From assembly GCA_947168625.1 (NCBI GenBank), contig CAMVMQ010000038.1, positions 1 through 7,778 on the forward strand: 7,778 nt of DNA. The letters are read 5' to 3'. The notes under the pieces were generated by a model. The model was given only the letters and a program-made list of their open reading frames with translations, ran no database searches and had not been told where the DNA came from. Source of the stretch: an uncultured Caryophanales bacterium. Its GTDB lineage: Bacteria; Bacillota_I; Bacilli_A; RF39; UBA660. The translations under genes and the position numbers were made by a program. Shown piece by piece: positions 1-5,993 of this stretch; the stretch's first letter is position 1; every line of letters begins with the position of its first letter.

Positions 1-2582
1 AGAAAATATTTTCTCATTAAATCTACTGGTATAATAGTAATAGATAAAAGAACTACAATTAATAATTCAAATAAATTAATTCTTGTGGTATTAAAAATAT
101 TAAAGCCAAAATAAATAATTGATAATTGCACTAAAACTATAAATATAATAATTAAAATGAATGCTTTGTTTTTAAATAAATTAGCGAATACATTTAATCT
201 TTCTGTTCTAGAATTAAAAGCATTAAATACGGCTAGAAAGATAAATAAAGTAAAGAAAGCTGTCATCTTATGTTCATTATTTATAAATAGACTATTTATT
301 ATTGGTAACTTTAAAAATAGCAAAGAAATAATAAGAGTATATAATCCTGAAATAATAATTTCATTAAACATATATTTATTAATAATATTTTCATCCTTCT
401 TTTTGGGCTCTTCTTCCATATATTCTCTTCTTGGCACTTCATAAGAGAAAGCAAGACCCGCTAGTGTATCCATTACCATATTAATCCAAAGCATTTGTAT
501 AACACCAATTGGTGTTGGAACTCCTATAAATGGTCCTATTAATGATAGAGATACTGCTGATAAATTAATACTTAGTTGAAAGATAATAAACTTACGAATA
601 TTTTTAAATATTGTTCGACCATATAATATAGCTTTTGAAATAGACAAAATATTATCATCTAAAATAACAATATCAGAAGCTTCTTTAGCTACTTCTGTAC
701 CACTTCCCATAGCAAATGAAGTATCAGCCTTTTTTAAAGCTATTGAATCATTTACACCATCTCCGGTCATACCAGTTACTAGATTTAATTCTTTAGCTAA
801 GGTAACTAATCTTTTTTTATCTTCAGGCATAGCACGAGCTACTACTTTTATATCAGTAATTATTTCTTTTAATTCTTCATCATTAAATTTACTAAGTTCT
901 AGCGAAGTTAGAGCAATGTCACTATCACTATTAATTATTCCCACTTCTTTAGCAATTGAACTGGCAGTGTTTAGGGAGTCACCTGTTACCATTACAACAT
1001 TAATACCTGCTTTCTTAATTAAAGATATACTATCTTTAGCTTCTGGTCTAATATCATCTTTAATAAATACTATTCCTATTAATGTATTTCTTCTGATACT
1101 TTCTACTGGATAAATACTATCTGAGAATGATACTGCAACTGCTCTTAAACCTTTACTTGTTCTTTTATTTATTTCACTAAGTATTTTATCTCTATTTAAT
1201 ATCTTTTTTTGATTATTTTTATCAATATAATATTTAGCATATTTTAATATTTTATCAGGAGATCCTTTAATCAGTTTAATCCTTTTATTTTTCTTTTCAA
1301 TAATAGTTGTACTATATTTATTTGTACTATTAAATAACAATCTATCCAGAATTTTAACATTATTATCCTTATTAAAATTTACATATAATCTTAATGCCTT
1401 ATCAGTAATATTACCTCCAATTACACATCCAGTCTCATAATCAATTTCACTTTCATTATTATACAAAAGGGCATCTTTTATATATCCTTGATAAGATTGA
1501 GACATTTCATCTAAAAGATAATATTCATTAGCATCACTATCCATAACTGATACAACTTCCATCTTACCCTTTGTAATAGTACCAGTCTTATCAGTAAATA
1601 AAATATTAAGAGAGCCAGCTGTCTCAATACCAACCATTTTTCTTACCAAAACATTATCTTTTAACATCTTTTTAGAATTAGTAGATAATACTAAAGTAAT
1701 CATCATAGGAAGACCTTCAGGCACAGACATAACAAGAACAGATACTGCTAAAGTAAGAGATTCTAGTAAATAAGAAACAAATACTTTAAGAGTAATTGTC
1801 CTTCTGATTAATTCAATATTAAAACTGTTTAAAATAAAAATTTTAGAAAACAAATAAGAAATCGATATAAGAATAGCAGCTATATAGCCAATCTTACTGA
1901 TTAACTTAGCTAGTTTATTTAATTTAATTTTTAATGGCGATATATCACTATCTTCTGTAAGTTCTTTAGCCATCTTACCATACATTGTATTCATACCAAC
2001 TTCAAGCACTTTAGCATAAGCATACCCATTATAAATAGTAGTACCCCTATATACTTTATTTTTTTCATTATAAATTATATTACTTGAGCATGCCACTTTT
2101 TTTGCTTCTTTAGTTTCACCATTAAGAGAAGATTCATCAACTGATAAATTTCCTTTAATCAAAAGAGCATCTGCTCCAACCTTATCTCCTGATGATAATA
2201 CCAATATATCACCTTTAACTATATCATCAATAGGGATACTTTTAATAGTACCATTTCGAAGGACTTTGACATTAATACGAGATGATTCCTCTTGCATTCT
2301 TTCAAAGGCTTTATTTGATCCATACTCGCTTATTGCCGATATTAATGAAGCTACTAGAATAGCGACTACTATCCCTATTGTTTCAAAATAATCAAAATCC
2401 CTAAATAAAAAGATCGTCTTAATAGCTAAAGCTATTAATAATATTTTAATAATAGGATCTCCTAGTGTCTCTATAAAGAGACTTATAAAAGTATCTTTTC
2501 TTTTACCAGTTATACGATTACTACCATATTTATTTCTAGATATTTTTATTTCTTCATCATTTAGTCCTTTATTATCTATCAT
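1..2582 (-). CDS. Calcium-translocating P-type ATPase, PMCA-like (3' end beyond window)
   Basis: P-type ATPase that couples ATP hydrolysis to cation export, most likely Ca2+, across the cytoplasmic membrane. About 860 codons are visible and open without a break to the left edge, so only the last few residues should be missing. Visible motifs: actuator loop NGET at 154-157 (catalytic Glu156), M4 motif PEGLP at 288-292, phosphorylation motif DKTGT with Asp331, nucleotide-domain KGSPD at 439-443, TGD at 533-535, and hinge TGDGVND at 606-612. M5 carries Asn673, and M6 carries the N-x3-D pair Asn701/Asp705 in the stretch MLWINMVMDTLAGLAF. PEGLP together with N-x3-D is the calcium-pump signature, and M6 resembles PMCA-type rather than SERCA-type pumps. 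Asn in the actuator loop replaces the usual Thr of TGE. The ATG at 2580-2582 follows AAGGAGG by 4 nt, and an in-frame TAA lies just upstream. The gene appears to be monocistronic. Family is certain; ion specificity is inferred. Confidence 0.95.
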   Translation of the reverse strand, partial: MIDNKGLNDEEIKISRNKYGSNRITGKRKDTFISLFIETLGDPIIKILLIALAIKTIFLFRDFDYFETIGIVVAILVASLISAISEYGSNKAFERMQEESSRINVKVLRNGTIKSIPIDDIVKGDILVLSSGDKVGADALLIKGNLSVDESSLNGETKEAKKVACSSNIIYNEKNKVYRGTTIYNGYAYAKVLEVGMNTMYGKMAKELTEDSDISPLKIKLNKLAKLISKIGYIAAILISISYLFSKIFILNSFNIELIRRTITLKVFVSYLLESLTLAVSVLVMSVPEGLPMMITLVLSTNSKKMLKDNVLVRKMVGIETAGSLNILFTDKTGTITKGKMEVVSVMDSDANEYYLLDEMSQSYQGYIKDALLYNNESEIDYETGCVIGGNITDKALRLYVNFNKDNNVKILDRLLFNSTNKYSTTIIEKKNKRIKLIKGSPDKILKYAKYYIDKNNQKKILNRDKILSEINKRTSKGLRAVAVSFSDSIYPVESIRRNTLIGIVFIKDDIRPEAKDSISLIKKAGINVVMVTGDSLNTASSIAKEVGIINSDSDIALTSLELSKFNDEELKEIITDIKVVARAMPEDKKRLVTLAKELNLVTGMTGDGVNDSIALKKADTSFAMGSGTEVAKEASDIVILDDNILSISKAILYGRTIFKNIRKFIIFQLSINLSAVSLSLIGPFIGVPTPIGVIQMLWINMVMDTLAGLAFSYEVPRREYMEEEPKKKDENIINKYMFNEIIISGLYTLIISLLFLKLPIINSLFINNEHKMTAFFTLFIFLAVFNAFNSRTERLNVFANLFKNKAFILIIIFIVLVQLSIIYFGFNIFNTTRINLFELLIVVLLSITIIPVDLMRKYF

Positions 2583-2597
2583 AAGTCCTCCTTATAC

Positions 2598-2618
2598 TAG
2601 ATAATATTTATATATCTA
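2598..2618. repeat. Small inverted repeat in the leader of the Ca2+ ATPase gene
   Basis: TAGATA (2598-2603) and TATCTA (2613-2618) form a perfect 6-bp dyad with a 9-nt AT-only spacer. It lies between the putative -10 box and the ribosome binding site of the calcium pump gene. It could be an operator half-site pair or a weak leader hairpin. In DNA this AT-rich, a 6-bp dyad can easily arise by chance. Confidence 0.25.
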
Positions 2619-2634
2619 TTTATTTAGAAGATAT

Positions 2635-2640
2635 ATTATA
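2635..2640 (-). promoter_or_regulatory. Putative -10 box for the Ca2+ ATPase gene
   Basis: A perfect TATAAT on the minus strand lies just downstream of the terminator of the preceding gene and about 53 bases before the ATPase start codon. No good -35 hexamer is present at 17 nt; the upstream bases are the T-run of the terminator. The position between a terminator and the next gene supports a promoter. Base composition alone makes TATAAT common here. Confidence 0.35.
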
Positions 2641-2644
2641 TGAC

Positions 2645-2667
2645 AAAAAAAGACTATTTCTAGTCTT
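2645..2667 (-). terminator. Rho-independent terminator overlapping the stop codon of the 96-residue gene
   Basis: On the minus strand a perfect 7-bp stem AAGACTA / TAGTCTT closes a GAAA tetraloop and runs into seven T in total. The upstream arm contains the last sense codons and the TAG stop of the small gene at 2660-2950, so the terminator is built into the end of the coding sequence. It separates the ART-like/small-gene unit from the calcium pump gene. Confidence 0.75.
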
Positions 2668-2950
2668 GTTCATTTATACACCAATGATTAAATATATCAT
2701 CTTTTGTTTTATTATCACTTCCATACATATAGAATAATAAACTAAGCATATCTTTAGTATCATCAGAAATATTTTGTTCTAATAGACTTTTATCTTTATC
2801 AAAATAATATTCTTTAGTTGAAGTAGAAGCAAGTTTATTTAATTTAATAAAGAAACTATCTGGAATATTATTTATAAAAGTATTATCACAATAAGAAAGT
2901 ATCATTAAAAGTTCTTTAGCTACATCTTTATTTAATTTTTCTTCCATCAT
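2660..2950 (-). CDS. Small hypothetical protein (96 aa) overlapping the 3' end of the broken ART-like gene
   Basis: I cannot assign this protein to a named family. It is acidic, predicted mostly helical and soluble, with no signal peptide or membrane segment. Recognisable stretches are LLMILSYCDN near residue 15, NNIPDSF near 27, and DKDKSLLEQNISDDTKDMLS near 51-70. The pattern of a helix, then a short IP turn, then KSLxEQNIS and a final helix resembles small proteins I believe recur in gut Firmicutes; that is recall, not a search result. The start is one of two consecutive ATG codons, preceded by a GAGGAAGG-like ribosome binding site about 5 nt upstream, inside the end of the preceding gene. 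The 23-bp overlap implies translational coupling. The gene ends in its own terminator. Its linkage suggests it is a partner of the ART-like protein, for example an antitoxin or immunity factor, but nothing in the sequence proves that. Confidence 0.8.
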   Translation of the reverse strand: MMEEKLNKDVAKELLMILSYCDNTFINNIPDSFFIKLNKLASTSTKEYYFDKDKSLLEQNISDDTKDMLSLLFYMYGSDNKTKDDIFNHWCINEQD

Positions 2951-3873
2951 TTCTACCTTCCTCTATTTCTTCTTCTAAATACTCAGGTTTAAAAACCTTC
3001 TTAAACTTTGAAATGGCTTCTTTCATCTTTGATAACTTTCTTGTTACTGCTAGATAATATATTTCCTTAATACCAAATTGTTTAGATTTTTTATTTTCTT
3101 GTCTTGATTTAAATTTAGCTACTTCTTCTTCATTTATTATAATAGAATGCCAATCTTCGTCAGCATAAATAAGCTTATTATTAATGCTATCCATAGGTAA
3201 TACTATAAGATTATTACCAGCCATTTTCCTTGCAAATGCAACTTTATCAGATGGTACTCCAATTACCTTAATACTTTCTAATGGCAGTTCTCCTTTAACA
3301 CCTACCTCAGGTAAATCAGAATAAATAAACTTTCTATTACTTCTTTCTATACATTGCGGAGTAGTACCAATTACAGCTCCAAATGATAAAAGATTTATTC
3401 CATTGGAAGAAAGTTCTGAATAACCTGATGCAATGTCAAATACATCAGTAAAAACTTATAAAATCCCTTCCTTTTGCTTTTCTTGACCATGTTTCTCCAG
3501 TAGACACATCAATACCATCTTTAACTAAATTATCATAACTTCTTAGCCCCTTGGTAAATATTGAAGGTAATGCATTCCCATTTACTCCATGAAAGACATT
3601 AATTCCATTATTAACAAGATATTCAAAAGTATCCGGATTATATAAAAGCATACATGCCATTGATAATCTTCTTCTTACATCATTATATGGACTATTATGA
3701 GAACAAAGATTAGAACAGAAATTAAACCCTCTATAACTACCTCTATATAATATTTCCATAAGATTATCTTTTAATTCTTCATTGTCTGCTAAAGTTAAAA
3801 GTGTATTACAAGCATCTTGAAAACCTTTAACATCATCAAATAAATAATCTAAACGATAATTACCAGTATTCAT
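2928..3873 (-). pseudogene. Frameshifted gene for a putative ADP-ribosyltransferase-fold protein (~314 aa when rejoined)
   Basis: Two open segments, 3873-3445 (142 codons, TGA stop) and 3455-2928 (TAA stop), are one gene split by a single extra base. The downstream frame has a TAA at 3456-3458, so the shift must lie within about ten bases that include a T5 run (3450-3454). Removing one T gives ...RDFISF-TDVFDIASGYS... and a protein of 314 residues. In the rejoined protein, an N-terminal helical part (1-85) precedes FHG (94-96) and ALPSIFTKGL (101-110). Next come STGE (124-127), WSR (129-131), RDFISFTD (136-143), A-x2-Y (148-151), LLSFGAVIGTT and GELPLESIKVIGVP; the tail is Lys/Glu-rich. The His-Gly, 'LpsIf.kGL' and 'fisft...a..Ys' order resembles ADP-ribosyltransferase/PARP-like folds; this is inference. 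The only AAAGGAG lies 16 nt before the ATG, unusually far. The break may be a true mutation, a read error or, less likely, recoding. Confidence 0.8.
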
Positions 3874-3902
3874 ATTATTTTACCCATTTCTCCTTTATTA
3901 CA

Positions 3903-3931
3903 ATTATATTATTCCCCCCTCATAAAACCAA
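3903..3931 (-). promoter_or_regulatory. Putative promoter of the ART-like gene with a G6 tract in the spacer
   Basis: On the minus strand TTGGTT (3926-3931, three of six bases match TTGACA) is followed after exactly 17 bases by a perfect TATAAT (3903-3908). The spacer contains six consecutive G (3914-3919), striking in such AT-rich DNA. The predicted start of transcription falls at about 3896, right at the AAAGGAG (3890-3896), so the leader would be very short. The -35 abuts an 11-bp inverted repeat. Confidence 0.4.
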
Positions 3932-3965
3932 AACTATATATTTTACTTTACTTCATATATAGTTT
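3931..3965. repeat. Perfect 11-bp inverted repeat upstream of the ART-like gene
   Basis: AAACTATATAT (3931-3941) and ATATATAGTTT (3955-3965) are exact reverse complements separated by 13 bases. The repeat touches the -35 hexamer of the putative promoter at 3903-3931. It could bind a dimeric regulator there. As RNA it would form an almost GC-free hairpin with no clean T-run on either side, so it is a poor terminator candidate. Confidence 0.5.
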
Positions 3966-4019
3966 CTATTTTGTCTTAGAAGCAGTAATAATTACTAATA
4001 TAAAATCATTCTCTTTAAA

Positions 4020-4062
4020 AGTACATAACAAAAAATATCATCATGTTCTTTGTTATCATACT
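4020..4062 (-). terminator. Weak terminator-like hairpin after the ABC transporter operon
   Basis: On the minus strand AGTATGATAACAAA (4062-4049) pairs with TTTGTTATGTACT (4032-4020). The pairing is an 8-bp stem, a small internal bulge and a further 4 bp. Four T follow. The loop is 16 nt and the stem is AT-rich, so it would terminate weakly. It is the only candidate between the permease stop codon and the next gene's promoter, which supports the assignment. Confidence 0.35.
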
Positions 4063-4167
4063 ACTTAAGTCAATTGTACCACAATAAGTATATCAATGAG
4101 AAAAAAATCTATCTTCTAAATCTTTAATTATTATTTTATCTCTGCTATTAATTCTTTTAATGTTAAA

Positions 4168-5055
4168 TTATTTTCTATTTCTTCCTTTATTACTAACAAA
4201 TAAATATATTAATATACAAATTATAATAGTTATAATTAGTGTTAAATACATTACTTTAATAGATATTATATTATCAAAAAAATATATATTACAATCTAAA
4301 CCATCTTTTATTTCTTTTAAAACACTACTAGGTAGATACTTAATAGTCTTTAGTATTGGATTTAGGGCATGATTTCTAAGTAATGAAGTTCCATAGGTGC
4401 CTGGAAGAAATGATAGTATTTTTTGAAGAGTTTTACTGAAAGAAGATATTGGCATATAAGCACCACATATGAAGCCATATCCAGCACTTACTATTGTTCC
4501 TACTCCTGATACTCCACCTTGTGTCTTTAAAAAATAATTAATTATTGATGATAAAGATGAACCAAATAATGTTAATATAATAACATCCCATATTAAATAT
4601 AAAGTATCTCCTAAGGAATAAGTATAACCTCTAACTGAAGTATATATTAAACATAATACCAAAGCACTTATACTCACTATTAAAGTTGATATAAAAGTTG
4701 CTAGAAAATAAGATAGATTAATATATGATCTCTTTACTGGTGTTACATTAATATCATTAATAGCTCCAGTTATTCGATCATTTGCCATCAACATATTAGA
4801 TGAAAAAGCGACAGTAACACATGATACAGCAAGTAATGATGATATTAACTGGCCACTAACTAGAGCGGTTATTGTACTTTCAGAAATAGATATATCTTTA
4901 AAGATACTTACAAAGCTATCCTCAAAAATATTTGCTAAAAATGTAGCATACAAAACAAGTAATATTAAAGGAGTAATTAAAGAAGTAAAGAATAGCCCTT
5001 TATCATTAAAATAAACCTTAATATTTCTCTTTATTAAGTAAATAAAAGTTTTCAT
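4168..5055 (-). CDS. ABC-2 type permease of a DrrB-like export transporter
   Basis: Membrane half of an ABC exporter, partner of the ATPase encoded directly upstream. The 295 residues match the usual length of ABC-2 permeases. Six hydrophobic segments are visible at about residues 21-43, 63-86, 113-140, 153-175, 181-201 and 266-287. A short basic N-terminus (LIKRNIKVYF) and a basic C-terminal tail (NKGRNRK) are probably cytoplasmic. The loop at 97-110 (GAINDINVTPVKRS) corresponds to the conserved 'P-x-x-R' coupling region after the second segment in this family, and GAYMP (198-202) to the late conserved turn. The ATG immediately follows the TAG stop of the ATPase gene with no gap, and GGAGGAG lies upstream inside the ATPase gene, so the two are translationally coupled. 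The substrate cannot be read from sequence; relatives export antibiotics, lipids or polysaccharides. Confidence 0.9.
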   Translation of the reverse strand: MKTFIYLIKRNIKVYFNDKGLFFTSLITPLILLVLYATFLANIFEDSFVSIFKDISISESTITALVSGQLISSLLAVSCVTVAFSSNMLMANDRITGAINDINVTPVKRSYINLSYFLATFISTLIVSISALVLCLIYTSVRGYTYSLGDTLYLIWDVIILTLFGSSLSSIINYFLKTQGGVSGVGTIVSAGYGFICGAYMPISSFSKTLQKILSFLPGTYGTSLLRNHALNPILKTIKYLPSSVLKEIKDGLDCNIYFFDNIISIKVMYLTLIITIIICILIYLFVSNKGRNRK

Positions 5056-5961
5056 CTACTTCTCCTCCAATTCATAACCTGTAGCACTTAGGAAAACATC
5101 ATCCATTCTTCCCTTGATCACTTCATAATCCTTAAAAATATCTTTATGTTTGACAATTAAATCAGTAACAATAGATATACTATTTACTTCTATTTTAAAA
5201 CCATTTCTAATTTTATGATAAGTCATTTTTAACTTCTTAATATCTTCTTCTTTAACATTATATATGATAACCATATCTTTAGCATATTTATTTTTTAATT
5301 CCAATGGCGAACCTTCTCCTATTACATGACCTTTATCTAAGATAACGATATAGTCAGAGTCATCAGCTTCTTCCATATAGTGAGTAGTTAAAAAGACAGT
5401 TAAGTTTTCTTTTTTTCTTAAGTTATTAATTATCTTCCAAATACTATTTCTAGTGCCTGGATCTAATCCAGTAGTTGGTTCGTCTAGTATTAATATTTCT
5501 GGATTATGAATTAATGCTCTGGCAATATCTACTCTTCTTCTTTGACCGCCAGATAATGTATTGACTTTACGATTACAAATATCTTCAAGAGAAAATATTT
5601 TGGATAATCTTTTATACCTTTCTTTAAATTCCTCACCAGTTATACCATATAATGCTGCTCTATATTTAAGATTATCATATACACTAAGAGTTTTATCTAA
5701 AAGAGAATCTTGAAATACAACTCCTATCTTTCTCTTAATTTCATCTTCATCAGTTCTAATATCTTTACCGCATACTTTAATTTCTCCATGGTCAGGAAAT
5801 AGTTCTCCAACAATAATTTTAATTGTTGTACTTTTACCTGCCCCATTAATACCTAAAAAAGAAAATAACTCACCTTTCTTTACCTTAAAAGAAAGATCAT
5901 TAACTGCTAAAACATTACCGTATGATTTTGTAATATTATTAATTTTAATTACCTCATTCAT
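5056..5961 (-). CDS. ABC transporter ATP-binding protein, DrrA-like (ABC-2 exporter)
   Basis: Cytoplasmic ATPase that powers the adjacent ABC-2 permease. All nucleotide-binding motifs are intact: Walker A GINGAGKST (37-45), Q-loop Gln84 in GVVFQD, signature LSGGQ (136-140), Walker B ILILDE (156-161), D-loop GLD (165-167) and switch His194 in TTHYMEEAD. The 301-residue length and the C-terminal extension after about residue 220, ending in MDDVFLSATG, fit the DrrA/daunorubicin-resistance class rather than a plain 230-residue ATPase. The ATG is preceded by GGAAAGGAG. The gene begins 32 bases after the stop of the DUF2779 gene and abuts the permease start, so one transcript probably covers all three. 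The transported substrate is unknown; a resistance or bacteriocin/lipid export role is possible but unsupported here. Confidence 0.95.
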   Translation of the reverse strand: MNEVIKINNITKSYGNVLAVNDLSFKVKKGELFSFLGINGAGKSTTIKIIVGELFPDHGEIKVCGKDIRTDEDEIKRKIGVVFQDSLLDKTLSVYDNLKYRAALYGITGEEFKERYKRLSKIFSLEDICNRKVNTLSGGQRRRVDIARALIHNPEILILDEPTTGLDPGTRNSIWKIINNLRKKENLTVFLTTHYMEEADDSDYIVILDKGHVIGEGSPLELKNKYAKDMVIIYNVKEEDIKKLKMTYHKIRNGFKIEVNSISIVTDLIVKHKDIFKDYEVIKGRMDDVFLSATGYELEEK

Positions 5962-5993
5962 AAACTTAATCTCTCCTTTCCTAAAAATACAAA

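Larger units (their letters stand above)
3874..4167. other. Intergenic region between the ABC permease and the ART-like gene
   Basis: No complete gene is seen on either strand in these 294 bases. Reading from right to left, the region holds out-of-frame coding-like fragments just after the permease stop (about 4186-4093), a weak terminator-like hairpin (4020-4062), an inverted repeat (3931-3965), a promoter candidate (3903-3931) and an AAAGGAG ribosome binding site (3890-3896). The part at 3966-4019 shows nothing I can interpret. Confidence 0.6.

Noticed and set aside
157..444. Plus-strand open frame of 95 codons
   Set aside because: It lies antisense to the membrane-spanning C-terminal part of the calcium ATPase gene, whose frame is open throughout. 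Its composition is that of an antisense shadow, with no ribosome binding site.
916..1113. Plus-strand open frame of 65 codons
   Set aside because: It is antisense to the P-domain coding region of the ATPase and has no independent support.
2928..3224. Stand-alone 98-residue gene starting at ATG 3224
   Set aside because: The same frame stays open upstream to 3455 and continues the ART-like protein after a one-base shift. The ATG is an internal Met with only a weak AAGG upstream, although re-initiation cannot be excluded.
3445..3447. TGA read as tryptophan (Mollicutes code 4), making the ART-like gene longer
   Set aside because: Reading through in the same frame gives an implausible Trp/Cys-rich tail that soon stops. 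Trp in the intact genes is encoded by TGG, with no in-frame TGA.
4160..4372. Plus-strand open frame of 70 codons, hydrophobic
   Set aside because: It is the reverse complement of the end of the ABC-2 permease gene. Its hydrophobicity follows from AT-rich antisense sequence.
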